Assembly (NCBI GenBank): GCA_949290445.1
Contig: CASERW010000003.1
Coordinates: 1 to 64,000, forward strand
Direction: 5' to 3'
DNA: 64,000 nucleotides
Source of the DNA: Aeriscardovia aeriphila
GTDB taxonomy: Bacteria; Actinomycetota; Actinomycetes; Actinomycetales; Bifidobacteriaceae
A program made the position numbers and the translations under genes. The notes below the pieces were generated by a model. That model ran no database searches. It was given only the letters and a program-made list of their open reading frames with translations, and was not told where the DNA came from. This document shows positions 33,732-43,270 of the stretch, piece after piece (position 1 is the first letter of the stretch; each line of letters starts with the position of its first letter).

Positions 33732-34082
33732 ATGCCGTGCATTATCACTCACACCAGCCAGCCTATTTCCCCCGAACAGCGCGAGCGCATGAAGGCTCAG
33801 TTCGGTAAGGCTATTTCCGACCTTCCTGGCAAGTCCGAAATGTGGTTGCTGTGCGCCTTTGAGGACAACGTTCCTATGTACTTCGGTGGTGACGACTCCG
33901 AGCCTGTTGCCTTTGTGGAGGTCAATGCTTACTCCACCTCTGAGGTGCCGCGCTCGGCGTGGGAACGCTTGTCTGCCGACATTCAAAAGATTGTCAGTAC
34001 GGAACTTCATGTCCCCACGAATCGCATGTATGTGCGCGAGATTGCCAGCCCAGATTGGGGCTGGAACGGCGGAAACTTCTGA
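33732..34082 (+). CDS. Tautomerase of the MIF (macrophage migration inhibitory factor) family
   Basis: 116 aa. After removal of Met the chain starts with the catalytic Pro (MPCIITHTSQPIS). The middle has the family pattern MYFGGDDSEPVAFVEV and the end reads SPDWGWNGGNF, matching the C-terminus of MIF proteins. GGAGG lies before the ATG at 33732. Reaction probably keto-enol tautomerisation of phenylpyruvate-like substrates; physiological role unknown. Confidence 0.92.
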   Translation: MPCIITHTSQPISPEQRERMKAQFGKAISDLPGKSEMWLLCAFEDNVPMYFGGDDSEPVAFVEVNAYSTSEVPRSAWERLSADIQKIVSTELHVPTNRMYVREIASPDWGWNGGNF

Positions 34083-34084
34083 GT

Positions 34085-34630
34085 TTACGCCCTCGAATCA
34101 AAACGGCGGTGATGGTCTCTATTGCTGAGAACATCTTGCCAATCACAGTGGAGCTCTCCCCCGGTCTCGCTGATGAGCAAGTCGGAGAGCTTCACTTTTC
34201 TTAGTTTTTCCACGAAAGCATCTGCTCCGTCACGAAGAGCATCATTGAGAATCGACTGCGAATGGTGCAGCGAATCAGAGAAAATATGGGAAGCAAGATC
34301 CTCGTGGGGAATATCCACCACAGGGTCGCCTTCCATCACTCGGCATACATCGCCGAGAGTGATTTCTTCCAATGGAGTGGCCAGCGTATAACCACCATCT
34401 CGCGTTGCTGATGATTGAATAAACCCAGCCGTCACGAGGCGGCGAAGAGTTTTCTTCAACGAAGAATCGGAAACACCGAGGAGAGCGCTGAAAACAGAAC
34501 TCTTCACCGGTTTGTTTTCCACCTGGGATCCCAGCATCAACAACACATAAACGCTGTTCTCAAAAGGTTTTCCTATCCTCATACACGGTATTGTGACGCG
34601 ATCACTTTTTCTTGTCAGTTTGCGAGACAT
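34085..34630 (-). CDS. Rrf2 family transcriptional regulator
   Basis: Up to 181 aa. Winged helix at about residues 20-85 (SSVFSALLGVSDSSLKKTLR, then RRLVTAGFIQSSATRDGGYT), the Rrf2 pattern with wing GGYTLATPLEEITLGDV. The Cys cluster of IscR/NsrR-type members is not present (one Cys in ITLGDVCRVM and one near the end, ELHCDW), so an Fe-S cluster is unlikely. Start uncertain: ATG 34630 or ATG 34582, neither with a good ribosome site. Its stop is two bases from that of the convergent MIF-like gene. Confidence 0.82.
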   Translation of the reverse strand: MSRKLTRKSDRVTIPCMRIGKPFENSVYVLLMLGSQVENKPVKSSVFSALLGVSDSSLKKTLRRLVTAGFIQSSATRDGGYTLATPLEEITLGDVCRVMEGDPVVDIPHEDLASHIFSDSLHHSQSILNDALRDGADAFVEKLRKVKLSDLLISETGGELHCDWQDVLSNRDHHRRFDSRA

Positions 34631-34678
34631 ACCGCGCTTATGCTTTCAGATGCATAACCTCTTGTGTACAGAGAAAAT

Positions 34679-34715
34679 AAAAGACCCTGTTGTATTCCAT
34701 ACAACAGGGTCTTTT
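34679..34715. terminator. Terminator of the rpsF-ssb-rpsR-rplI operon
   Basis: AAAAGACCCTGTTGTAT and ATACAACAGGGTCTTTT form a perfect 17-bp stem with loop TCC, with A- and T-runs on both sides. It lies 58 bases after rplI. Confidence 0.9.
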
Positions 34716-34772
34716 GGCTTAGCTAATAAATGTCAAACGACTGTGTGACATATCACTTCACAATGAAGTGAC

Positions 34773-35234
34773 TCACTTCTTCTCAGCAACAACCTTCACG
34801 GTGAACTGAGCGGCGATCTCTGGGTGGAGCTGTGCCTTCACAGTGAAATCACCGGTGGTGCGGATTGGTGCGAAGGAGAGGGTCTTTGCGTTGACCTCGA
34901 GGTCCTTCTCAGCGAGAGCAGCAACGATCTTATCGGCAGAAACACCACCGAAGAGCTTGCCGGACTCGGACACCTTGGCACGGACGGTAACTGCGAAGCC
35001 ATCGAGCTTGCTCTTGAGCTCAGCAGCAGACTCACGAGTCTCGAGGGCGAGCTTGCGCTGTGCGCGACGCATGTCCTCAATCTGCTTTGCAGCACCCTCG
35101 GCCCACTGGAAGGCATAGCCCTGTGGAACGAGGAAGTTACGAGCATAACCAGCGGCAACGGTGACAACGTCACCCTTCTGGCCCAGACCATTGACTGGCT
35201 GACGAAGAATGAGCTTGGTTTCCTTGTTAGTCAT
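34773..35234 (-). CDS. rplI: Ribosomal protein bL9
   Basis: 153-aa large-subunit protein. N-terminal domain ILRQPVNGLGQKGDVVTVA and GYARNFLVPQGYA, long connecting helix, then the C-terminal RNA-binding domain KLFGGVSADKIVAAL. GGAGG precedes the start. Last gene of the operon, 11 bases after rpsR. Confidence 0.97.
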   Translation of the reverse strand: MTNKETKLILRQPVNGLGQKGDVVTVAAGYARNFLVPQGYAFQWAEGAAKQIEDMRRAQRKLALETRESAAELKSKLDGFAVTVRAKVSESGKLFGGVSADKIVAALAEKDLEVNAKTLSFAPIRTTGDFTVKAQLHPEIAAQFTVKVVAEKK

Positions 35235-35245
35235 CGTTTACCTCC

Positions 35246-35494
35246 TCAGCGGCCGTTAGTGGCGTATGGCAGGAGGGCCATCTCACGCGCATTCTTGATT
35301 GCGCGGGAGAGCTCACGCTGCTCCTGGATGGAAACGCCGGTGATACGGCGGCTACGGATCTTGCCACGGTCAGAGATGAACTTACGAAGAAGTGCAACGT
35401 CCTTGTAATCGATCTCGGTAACCTTAGCAGCCTTGAGTGGGTCTGCCTTCTTCTTGAAAGGCTTTACTGGAGGATGTGGCCTCTTACGCGACAT
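35246..35494 (-). CDS. rpsR: Ribosomal protein bS18
   Basis: 82-aa small-subunit protein with the family core [18 protein letters not shown] and [19 protein letters not shown]. Binds next to bS6, encoded two genes upstream. Third gene of the rpsF-ssb-rpsR-rplI operon. Confidence 0.97.
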   Translation of the reverse strand: MSRKRPHPPVKPFKKKADPLKAAKVTEIDYKDVALLRKFISDRGKIRSRRITGVSIQEQRELSRAIKNAREMALLPYATNGR

Positions 35495-35576
35495 AATGTC
35501 TTCTTTCAGTACATGCTGCTCTATGCAGCTATCATTTCTGTTTTTCTGATGAAGAGTAACTTCACTTGTCCGGGCT

Positions 35577-36122
35577 TTAGAAGGCGGCTACGTCGTCTGT
35601 ACCAAAGTCGGAATCGAAGGAATTAGATGCTCCATAGTTGGAAGAACCAGCCCAAGAATCTGCAGAACCAGTAGCAGGAGCTGCCTGCTGCTGTTGTGGA
35701 GCAGAATAACCACCGGTGTAACCACCCTGTGCAGCTGCTGGCTGGAAGCCACCAGACTGACGCGCCTGACGCTGAACCTGTGCGGTTGCGTAGCGCAAGC
35801 TCGGGCCAATTTCATCCACAGTAAGCTGGAATACACGACGGGTTGAGCCGTCCTTTGCCTGATAGCTGCGCTGGGTCAAACGACCTTGCACGAGCACGCG
35901 CATTCCCTTAGCCAGAGACTGCTGAACATGCTGAGCCAAGTCACCCCAAGCGGAGCAATCGAGGAACATAGCCTCACCGTCTTCCCATTGATTGGTTTGA
36001 CGGTTGAAGTTACGCGGCGTCGAAGCAATGCTGAAATCAGCCACCTGACGAGAACCGACAGTTCTCAATTCAGGATCGCGGGTCAAATTACCAGCAACGG
36101 TGATAACAGGTTCGTTTGCCAT
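35577..36122 (-). CDS. ssb: Single-stranded DNA-binding protein
   Basis: 181 aa. OB fold at residues 1-110 ([40 protein letters not shown]), followed by a Gln/Gly/Ala/Ser-rich linker and the acidic partner-binding tip [10 protein letters not shown], a variant of the DDDIPF-type end. Placed between rpsF and rpsR as in most bacteria. Confidence 0.96.
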   Translation of the reverse strand: MANEPVITVAGNLTRDPELRTVGSRQVADFSIASTPRNFNRQTNQWEDGEAMFLDCSAWGDLAQHVQQSLAKGMRVLVQGRLTQRSYQAKDGSTRRVFQLTVDEIGPSLRYATAQVQRQARQSGGFQPAAAQGGYTGGYSAPQQQQAAPATGSADSWAGSSNYGASNSFDSDFGTDDVAAF

Positions 36123-36171
36123 GTTTCCTCACTCACACGTTTTTCATCAGATTAAAGCGCAAAAGCGCAGA

Positions 36172-36468
36172 TCACTTCACATCCTTGCGCAGGATCTTGG
36201 TGCGCAGGACGGAACCATTGAGCTTGAGCTGACGATCGAGCTCGGCAGAGGTCTCTGGAGTTGCAGAATACTCAACAACAACGTAGGAACCTTCGGCCTT
36301 GCCTGCGATCTCGTAAGCGAGCTTGCGGCGACCCCAGAAATCGGTCTTCTCAACAGTGCCCTTGGCGCTGGTGACGACCTCGAGGTACTGATTGACGAGC
36401 TTCTTGACGGATGCGTCTTCAACCTGCGGGTCGACGATCATCATGAGTTCGTACTTATGTGCAGACAT
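36172..36468 (-). CDS. rpsF: Ribosomal protein bS6
   Basis: 98-aa small-subunit protein: YELMMIVDPQ at the start, WGRRKLAYEIAGKAEGSYVV in the middle. ATG 36468 is chosen because AAGGAGGT lies six bases before it; a GTG three bases upstream is the alternative. First gene of the operon. Confidence 0.97.
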   Translation of the reverse strand: MSAHKYELMMIVDPQVEDASVKKLVNQYLEVVTSAKGTVEKTDFWGRRKLAYEIAGKAEGSYVVVEYSATPETSAELDRQLKLNGSVLRTKILRKDVK

Positions 36469-36492
36469 CACCCACCTCCTTCGGTCTCATGG

Positions 36493-36509
36493 GCCACGGT
36501 CTTTCCGTG
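36493..36509 (-). ncRNA. Leader hairpin before rpsF, candidate ribosomal-protein control element
   Basis: CCACGG and CCGTGG pair around TCTTT close to the rpsF ribosome site. In many bacteria the S6:S18 complex binds an rpsF leader hairpin to repress its own operon; this position fits, but I cannot confirm the diagnostic CCG bulge. Confidence 0.3.
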
Positions 36510-36655
36510 GCAGGAGGATGTTCTGCGTTACGCCCGGCAAGTGCACTGCAGGTACACTCTTCGAGCATGAACCATCCCAGTTTACACGCATCGGTGACGA
36601 AAAAAGGGAAGGCTGCACTCGCGTACAACCTTCCCTGCAGTGATAATCTCAAGCC

Positions 36656-38776
36656 TTACTTTTGCAGCGTCAAGAAGTTCGAGTTCTTCAAGTACTGGTG
36701 ACCAGCCGTGATGTCGTACTGGATGAGCCTGTACTCTTCCATCAGCTGCTTTTGCTGAGCAGTAAGCTTGCGCAAATCGAGCTGCTTGCCTTGAGAATCA
36801 ACGAAAAGCGCGGCACCGGAAGGAATGGAACTCCAGCCCTGAATCTTGTTGACAACAGGAGGTTCCATCGCCGGCAACTGCTCGTGCAAGCGAGTCAGGA
36901 AGGCGAGGTACGGCGACACCTTCGAGTTCGTATGCTCGGCAGCCTGAGCCATGAAGAAGTTCGGCGACGAGTACGCGGAATTCTTCTCCGAGAGCTTAGC
37001 CTTATGCGAGCTACTCGCCTTATTCGACCAGATGAAGTAGTCCGTTTCGTGCAGCTTCAAGGTGTTCTTCTCGTGAGCCGCCGCCGAAGCGTAGATGCCG
37101 GGCAGGTGGTCGCCATACCAGATCACCGTCACAGGCTCCTTGAGCTCGTCGAGCTCGGTGAGGAACTTCTTGGTGGCGTTATCCGTGATTTCCACGCCCT
37201 TGGCGTACGTCTTGATGCGTACTTCTTCCTTCTTGGTCAGCGGCTTAGCGGTAGTAGAGGTAGCTTCAAACTCGTTATTGGGGTACCAATCCTTGTAATC
37301 CATGTGGTTTTGCATGGTTTCCAGCTGGTAGAAAGCGTTGTGATACTTACCGGACTTCAAAGCGTTCACAACAGCCGTGTAGCTCGAATCGTCGTTAACG
37401 TACGGCGACTTACCCGACTTATTCTGCGGAGTGAACTTCTCACTCGTACCCGTCTTCGCCCAGAAGTGCGAGAAACCGAACTTCTGGTAATTTTGAGCGC
37501 GAGCGTACATGGAAGCCATATACGGGTGGAAGCCCAGAGAGGTAGAGCCCGCTTCATTCCACAACTGGTTGAAGGTTGGAATCCACCTGAGCGCTGGAAC
37601 CAGCTGCTGATATGGCGAAACCAAGGATGGGCTGAAGTTTGCCATGGACAGGCCGGTGCCCGCCATGAACTCCAGATTTGCCGTGCCACCGCCATAACCG
37701 GAGGAAACCATGAGGCCAGAGGTGGTCTTCTCCTTCAGACTGCGGATGAACGGCATCGGGTCCTTGTTGAGTTTCACGCCTGGCACACGAGTCGGGTCGG
37801 AGAACGACTCGGAAAGAATCAGCACCACATTTTCATCAGTGAGGGTGTTCTTCCTCGTGCTGTTAATCTTGGTGGCTTCGGCAGAATACTTCGCCTCCAG
37901 CTTCTTCATCGCCTCTTGCGAGTAGGCCTTTGGCTTGTCCATCACCTTGACGTTGATGAAGCGCAGGAAGTCGATCGCCGTGCCATTGCCCTGAGCGTCC
38001 AGAAGCGAGTTCCACAAATGCGGAACATCGCCAAAGAACCACGCGAAACCATGCGCAAAAGTGCCAGAAGTGCCGAGATTCATGGAGAAGAGGACAATGA
38101 GCAAGCCCGTCACAAAAACAGTGGCAATCTGGCTGGCAATGCGAGCGCCCACTTGAGAGGCCTTCGTTTTCAAGCGAGCCCAGTCAGAAACTTGGAAAAC
38201 GGCGGCTTTCTGGCCATCGAGGTGCCATAGCACCATGTTGGCCACCCAAATGAGGGCGACGATGGCGAACATGCCCAGGATCATGGGCAGAGAATCTTGA
38301 GGGATGAAGTCGGCGATACCCGCCGCATTGCCGTTAGCCGACATCGTCACGTCCGACGGCAGAATCGCCTCTTCACGCATACTCACCTTCATGCGCTCAG
38401 CCAGCGAGCAGATTGCCACAACGGTGATAAACAGCGAGCTCGACAGCCAGAAGCGGTTGATGAGGAAGACGAAGAAGAGGTAAAAGGCGGCGATCACGAT
38501 GAAATTGAGCACCGGGATCATACGCCATGCGCTCTGCGGGCGGAAGGGAAAGATGAAGAAGGTCCAGATTGCCTCACCCGTCTTCTCCGGGTTGACTGCC
38601 CACTGCAGCGCGATCTCCGAGAGGATGGTGTAGAAGACGAAGAACCACACGTAGCACTTCGTCGGGTATGTGCCCGCGAGGATGCGCTTGCCCGCACGCT
38701 GGAAGATATTTCCCGTTTTCGCCGGCTTTGGCTTCTGCCGCTGCTGAACCTTTTCAGTCGGAACCTTATCGGCCAT
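36656..38776 (-). CDS. LtaS-type phosphoglycerol transferase (sulfatase family)
   Basis: 706-aa membrane enzyme. Five membrane segments lie between residues about 40 and 235, then a large extracellular sulfatase-like domain. Active-site features: metal-site LSESFSDP (Glu323), catalytic Thr365 in GYGGGTANLEF and VIWYGDHLPG near residue 565. This is the layout of lipoteichoic-acid synthases that polymerise glycerol phosphate from phosphatidylglycerol on the outer face. Start at 38776 has GAAGGGATGG upstream. Divergent from the class A PBP gene, so two wall-building enzymes share one 215-base control region. Confidence 0.9.
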   Translation of the reverse strand: MADKVPTEKVQQRQKPKPAKTGNIFQRAGKRILAGTYPTKCYVWFFVFYTILSEIALQWAVNPEKTGEAIWTFFIFPFRPQSAWRMIPVLNFIVIAAFYLFFVFLINRFWLSSSLFITVVAICSLAERMKVSMREEAILPSDVTMSANGNAAGIADFIPQDSLPMILGMFAIVALIWVANMVLWHLDGQKAAVFQVSDWARLKTKASQVGARIASQIATVFVTGLLIVLFSMNLGTSGTFAHGFAWFFGDVPHLWNSLLDAQGNGTAIDFLRFINVKVMDKPKAYSQEAMKKLEAKYSAEATKINSTRKNTLTDENVVLILSESFSDPTRVPGVKLNKDPMPFIRSLKEKTTSGLMVSSGYGGGTANLEFMAGTGLSMANFSPSLVSPYQQLVPALRWIPTFNQLWNEAGSTSLGFHPYMASMYARAQNYQKFGFSHFWAKTGTSEKFTPQNKSGKSPYVNDDSSYTAVVNALKSGKYHNAFYQLETMQNHMDYKDWYPNNEFEATSTTAKPLTKKEEVRIKTYAKGVEITDNATKKFLTELDELKEPVTVIWYGDHLPGIYASAAAHEKNTLKLHETDYFIWSNKASSSHKAKLSEKNSAYSSPNFFMAQAAEHTNSKVSPYLAFLTRLHEQLPAMEPPVVNKIQGWSSIPSGAALFVDSQGKQLDLRKLTAQQKQLMEEYRLIQYDITAGHQYLKNSNFLTLQK

Positions 38777-38866
38777 GACACCATCCCTTCATTGCATAAT
38801 CACCCCCATTATTCGCGAGTGCCTCAACGTTTCCTGAAGAATGAGTCATTTTGCGCGTCACATTTA

Positions 38867-38922
38867 CAGATTCCACACCACAGATTCACCTTCACAGATT
38901 TCTCACTACAGATTCACCATGT
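38867..38922. repeat. Four CAGATT repeats with exact 14-bp period
   Basis: CAGATT starts at 38867, 38881, 38895 and 38909; the units are CAGATTCCACACCA, CAGATTCACCTTCA, CAGATTTCTCACTA and CAGATTCACCATGT. They lie in the divergent region between the LtaS-like and PBP genes, 70-125 bases before the PBP start. Regulatory array is possible. Confidence 0.75.
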
Positions 38923-38991
38923 GAGCGCATACTCAGAAGGCTATGCTCAGGCAATCCCGCTAAAATTTGCGTAGTCAACGTGAGGAGGACT

Positions 38992-41733
38992 ATGTCAAAG
39001 CCGCAAATGTGGGGAAACCGCAACATCGAAGAAGAGGCACGCGCCGACCAGCAGAACGGAAGGCGCGCTGCTTCGAGCTCCGGTGCTCGGCCTCGCACCG
39101 CCTCTTCGCGCGGTTATTCGTCTCATAATACTTCTTCGCGTGGGGACGCTTCGCGCTCGAGCCGCACCTCTCATACAACCCGCGCTACTCGTTCGACGCG
39201 CGCTACTCGTTCGACGCGCTCAACTCGTTCTTCACGCAGCTCACGCGCCATGCGCTCCTCGCGCGACCAATATTCACAGCGCGGCGGCGAGTACGCCGAC
39301 AACGCCTTTGATAATCCTGTGATGCGCGCCAACGACGGCGTACGCTACTCCAGTTCACGCGCAAACGAGCGTTCTTACCAGCAAACCAGCCGACGAGCAG
39401 GTCAACAAGCTGGCCAGCGCACCAGCCACCGCGCCACCAGGCCAACACGAGCCAATCGCAGCCACCGCCTGCAGCCAGGCGACCCCGGCTACAAGAAGAA
39501 GTCACGCGTCGGCCTGTTCTTCAAAATTTTCGGCATCGTCATCGCCGTTCTCGCCGGCATTGGAATTGCCGCATTTGCTTATTTATACGCAACAACGGAT
39601 GTGCCCGAACCAGAATCTTTCGCGCTCGCTCAAAAAACAACCGTCTATTATGCGGACGGAAAAACACCGATTGGTAATCTTTCTGCGCAAAATAGGACGA
39701 TTATCGCCTGCGACACCCTTCCCAAATATGTTGGCAATGCGGTCGTCGCCTCGGAAAACCAGACTTTCTGGAACGATTCAGGCATCGACCTCAAAGGTAT
39801 TGCTCGCGCGCTCGTCAACAACGTGACCAAGGGCACGCGCCAAGGCGGCTCGACCATCACCCAGCAGTATGCTGAACGCTACTATTTAGGCCAAACGGAT
39901 ACCTACCTGGGCAAGCTGCATGAGGCGATTCTCGCGCTGAAAATCACGCAGTCGCAAAGCAAGAGCCAAATCCTGTGCAACTACCTCAACACCATCTATC
40001 TGGGCCGAGGAACTTACGGAATTGAGGCGGCCGCGCGCTCCTACTTCAATAAGCCAGCCAAGGACTTGACCATCGAAGAGTCGGCCCTGATCGCCGGAAT
40101 TATCCCCTCCCCAGGCTATTGGGCTCCGGACGTCAACCCTCAGATTGCGCAAAAACGCTATAACCGCACGATCGAGCTGATGTACAAGAACAAGTTCATC
40201 ACCGCCGCCGAGCTCGAGCATGCGAAAAAGAACTTCCCTCAGGTTGCCGAACACCAGGTTTCCAACGATTACGAGGGAACGAAGGGCTACCTTCTGCAGC
40301 AAGTAAAGAACGAGCTCGTGCAGCGCAAGGCTTTCAGCGAGGATGAGATTTCCACTGGCGGCTACTCCATCGTCACGACCATTGATCAGAAGGCTCAGGA
40401 TGCTCTGGTCAAGGTGGGGCAAACTCGTTTCGCTGGCGAGCCTGATTCGTATAAGCAGACGGCCATTTCTGTAAAACCGCAGACTGGCGCCATTATTGCA
40501 ATTTACGGTGGCGACGACTTCCTCAAGCATCAGTACAACAACGCCACTCAGGCCGTTTTCCAGCCTGGCTCAACGATGAAGCCGTTTACTTTGCTCACCG
40601 GCATTCAAAAGGGCGTGAGCCTGAAGACGGTGTATAACGGCAATTCTTTCCGCCATTTCGACGGTCTGAATGGCACGGTTTCCAACGCTGAGCAGATCAA
40701 TTGGGGCAATATCAACCTGTGGCAGGCGCTAGCGAACTCTGTGAATACGCCTTTCGTCCAGCTCGACCAGGAGGTCACCCCGCAGGCTGCCGCGGCCAAT
40801 ATGAAGAAGGCGGGCTTCCCGTCGGTTGATGAGAACAATCCGCTGAATACCTTGGGTATTAATGCGACGACGGCTTTGCAGATGGCTCGCGCTCATAGCA
40901 CGCTTGCTGCTGGTGGCATTCGCCCCGATGTTCATATTGTCGCTTCGGTGCGCACGGCCTCGAATGAGGAGCTGTACCATGCGAACACTCAGGGTACGCG
41001 CGTGTTCTCTCGCCATGATTCGCTGCTCGTGTTGCGCGCAATGCAGAACGTTACTCGCTTGGCTGCCGGTGCTGAGCCTGCTGCTCTGTTGCGCTCTGGC
41101 CGCGAGATCGCTTCGAAGACGGGTACTGCTAACGACATGACTGCCTTCTCGTATGTGGCGTCGATGCCGTCGAATACCACAGTTTTTGCGGTGTGGAATG
41201 AGGATGATAAGGGCAACCCGGTCGCGCTTCCGGTGATGTTGGGCGGTTACGCTTATTCGAATTATCCTGCTCACCTCTACGCTCAGTTTGCGAACGCTTA
41301 TTTGACGAGCTTGCCGGTGGAGAAGTGGGAGAATGTGAAGGATACCGGTAAGATTGGCGGACCTTCTGGCACGTGGGGTTTGGGTAACGGTCAGGCTTCT
41401 GATGCTTTGGCGACGGCCTCATATGATGCTCCGGTGGTCAAGAAGAAGGACTCTTCGCAGGACACTCCCGCTCCTCAAGATTCTCAGAATGGCGAGAATC
41501 AGACGCAGGAACCTGAGCAGTCCGGCTCAGGTCAGTCGTCTGATAGCTCGCAGGAGAACAAGCCTGATGATCAGAGTTCATCTTCCGGCTCTCACGACAC
41601 CACTACTCCAGATTCTCAGGGCAATGATTCAAATACGCCGGAGAAGAACCCATCCACGGATACTTCGCAGCCGACCACCCCAGGTGATGGCACTGGCGCG
41701 GGCGCAGACAGCGCTGAAAGCGCGGAGAACTGA
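38992..41733 (+). CDS. Class A penicillin-binding protein (bifunctional transglycosylase/transpeptidase)
   Basis: 913-aa peptidoglycan polymerase. Cytoplasmic residues 1-165 are Arg/Ser/Thr-rich with repeated RATRSTRATRSTRSTRSS; the DNA there repeats CGCGCTACTCGTTCGACG. Then a membrane helix (FKIFGIVIAVLAGIGIAAFA), the GT51 domain (SENQTFWNDSGIDLKGIARA, RQGGSTITQQYAE) and the transpeptidase domain with SxxK in PGSTMKPF, SVN in LANSVNTPF and KTG in ASKTGTAND. The C-terminal 110 residues are Ser/Gln/Pro/Asp-rich. Start at 38992 has GAGGAGG before it. Confidence 0.95.
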   Translation: MSKPQMWGNRNIEEEARADQQNGRRAASSSGARPRTASSRGYSSHNTSSRGDASRSSRTSHTTRATRSTRATRSTRSTRSSRSSRAMRSSRDQYSQRGGEYADNAFDNPVMRANDGVRYSSSRANERSYQQTSRRAGQQAGQRTSHRATRPTRANRSHRLQPGDPGYKKKSRVGLFFKIFGIVIAVLAGIGIAAFAYLYATTDVPEPESFALAQKTTVYYADGKTPIGNLSAQNRTIIACDTLPKYVGNAVVASENQTFWNDSGIDLKGIARALVNNVTKGTRQGGSTITQQYAERYYLGQTDTYLGKLHEAILALKITQSQSKSQILCNYLNTIYLGRGTYGIEAAARSYFNKPAKDLTIEESALIAGIIPSPGYWAPDVNPQIAQKRYNRTIELMYKNKFITAAELEHAKKNFPQVAEHQVSNDYEGTKGYLLQQVKNELVQRKAFSEDEISTGGYSIVTTIDQKAQDALVKVGQTRFAGEPDSYKQTAISVKPQTGAIIAIYGGDDFLKHQYNNATQAVFQPGSTMKPFTLLTGIQKGVSLKTVYNGNSFRHFDGLNGTVSNAEQINWGNINLWQALANSVNTPFVQLDQEVTPQAAAANMKKAGFPSVDENNPLNTLGINATTALQMARAHSTLAAGGIRPDVHIVASVRTASNEELYHANTQGTRVFSRHDSLLVLRAMQNVTRLAAGAEPAALLRSGREIASKTGTANDMTAFSYVASMPSNTTVFAVWNEDDKGNPVALPVMLGGYAYSNYPAHLYAQFANAYLTSLPVEKWENVKDTGKIGGPSGTWGLGNGQASDALATASYDAPVVKKKDSSQDTPAPQDSQNGENQTQEPEQSGSGQSSDSSQENKPDDQSSSSGSHDTTTPDSQGNDSNTPEKNPSTDTSQPTTPGDGTGAGADSAESAEN

Positions 41734-41858
41734 CGCCGCTGCAGTGCGTGGTGCGGTGTGCGGCTGCGGTGTGTGACTGCGCTATGTGACTGCGGTGTGG
41801 CTGCCTGCCTTGCGCTGAGTTACTGCACTGATTTACTACGCTGTTTTATTGCGCTGTG
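41734..41858. repeat. Degenerate short repeats between PBP and DUF5701 genes
   Basis: Imperfect units around GTGACTGCGCTATGTGACTG and TTATTGCGCTGTGTTATTGC follow each other over the whole gap. No gene or terminator with a good stem is visible. Confidence 0.6.
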
Positions 41859-42479
41859 TTATTGCGCGAGGAGGGAAACTCCTCGGCGGGCGAGGCAATA
41901 AGCGTTGCCAATCCAGGTGTGTTTGCTTGTTGGCCACATCGAGCCTAAGCGTGGGGAACCTTGACTCATCCAAATGCTGGGGACGCGCCCATCAGAGGAG
42001 CGAGAGCCGAGCAGGTTGAATCCGTTGCGGCTGGAGAGCCACTCTGGCCTCTGCGTTGCGATGGCGAGGCCTTCTTCCAGGGTGAGTGGTTGGAAGCCGT
42101 CAGAATCGATGAGTTTGCGGGCAACATCAGGTTCGCGGTTGACGTAGCGTGAGCCGGTGTGCGGGTGGATGACGATGTAGAACGGGCCTTCGGGTGGCAT
42201 GAAACCTTCGGGAAGGAAGCTGGCAATATCGCGCGGTGGCATGGTGGAGAAGCCTGCGTTTCTGCCGATGGAGGTTCGTGCGATCAGTGATTGCGGAGAG
42301 ATCAGCTCTCGTGTGGGGACGAGGAGAACGTCATCTGCGATTTCTACCTCGTCGAGTGCTGCGAGCAGTGGTTGGGCGAGGGCGACAAAAGAGTCGACTG
42401 TCATGTCAGCAACATCGGGGTAGCCGAGAGCGACAATCTTCTCCAATTGTGCTCGAACTGCATCTGCTGTTCTCGACAT
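41859..42479 (-). CDS. DUF5701 family protein
   Basis: 206 aa, soluble. Begins MSRTADAVRAQLEKIVALGY; centre has PFYIVIHPHTGSRYVNREPD and LTLEEGLAIATQRPEWL, and the end GSMWPTSKHTWIGNAYCLA, a pattern I associate with the actinobacterial DUF5701 family of unknown function. The start at 42479 follows AAGGAGCACAC. Lies downstream of dnaX-recR on the same strand. Confidence 0.72.
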   Translation of the reverse strand: MSRTADAVRAQLEKIVALGYPDVADMTVDSFVALAQPLLAALDEVEIADDVLLVPTRELISPQSLIARTSIGRNAGFSTMPPRDIASFLPEGFMPPEGPFYIVIHPHTGSRYVNREPDVARKLIDSDGFQPLTLEEGLAIATQRPEWLSSRNGFNLLGSRSSDGRVPSIWMSQGSPRLGSMWPTSKHTWIGNAYCLARRGVSLLAQ

Positions 42480-42573
42480 GTGTGCTCCTTCATCTGTGAT
42501 TTCGTCTGTACTGCGCTTGCGCTGTATGTACATCACCAGCGTACTGACCCCGGTTATTGCGCGAGTTGCGCTT

Positions 42574-43176
42574 TTACACGCTTCTTCTGCCTGCCAAGGC
42601 CCTGCCGAGGGTGACTTGGTCGGCGTATTCCAAATCTGCTCCCACTGGCAAACCGGATGCGAGGCGCGTCACCGTTATACCGCTGGGGCTAATCAGACGA
42701 GAGAGGTACGTGTTCGTCGCTTCGCCTTCCACATTGGGGTTCAAGGCGAGGATGATCTCTTTGACGGTTTCGTCTTTCAAACGGGTGAGCAGCTCTTGGA
42801 TGCGCAGATCTGCTGGGCCGATGCCTCCCATCGGGTTGATGGCTCCGCCAAGAACATGGTACAAACCGTGGTATTCTGCCGTGTTCTCAATAGCCATGAT
42901 GTCACTCGCGTGTTCAACAACACAGATGACGCTGTGGTCACGGCGAGGGTCTTGGCAGATAGCGCACGGGCTAATTTCGGTGACGTTTCCGCAGATTTCA
43001 CAGAAGCGAACTTTTTCGCGCAGTGTGGTGATTGCTTGGGCGAGGTGCTTCACATCGTTCTCTGAAGTGGAGAGAAGGTGGAAGGCGATGCGTTGTGCTC
43101 CTTTCGGTCCGATGCCGGGAAGGTGCGCGAAGGAGTCAATCACATCCTGGATTGCTCCGTCGTAGATTAACGCCAT
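42574..43176 (-). CDS. recR: Recombination protein RecR
   Basis: 200-aa recombination mediator acting with RecF/RecO. N-terminal helix-hairpin-helix ([18 protein letters not shown]), zinc site [17 protein letters not shown] and Toprim domain starting [15 protein letters not shown], then [21 protein letters not shown] precedes the start. Follows dnaX as in most bacteria, with a 94-base gap. Confidence 0.97.
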   Translation of the reverse strand: MALIYDGAIQDVIDSFAHLPGIGPKGAQRIAFHLLSTSENDVKHLAQAITTLREKVRFCEICGNVTEISPCAICQDPRRDHSVICVVEHASDIMAIENTAEYHGLYHVLGGAINPMGGIGPADLRIQELLTRLKDETVKEIILALNPNVEGEATNTYLSRLISPSGITVTRLASGLPVGADLEYADQVTLGRALAGRRSV

Positions 43177-43270
43177 ATTTGCTCCTCGTTTATGCTCTGT
43201 TCCTCACTGTGCTCATCACCGAGATCACGCATGTAGAGATACGCAGGGAGTGATCGCGGTGATGACCTGG

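Noticed and set aside
36662-38230. Long plus-strand frame opposite the LtaS-like gene
   Set aside because: Shadow frame rich in Arg, Val and Leu; the minus strand encodes a full sulfatase-type enzyme with start signal.
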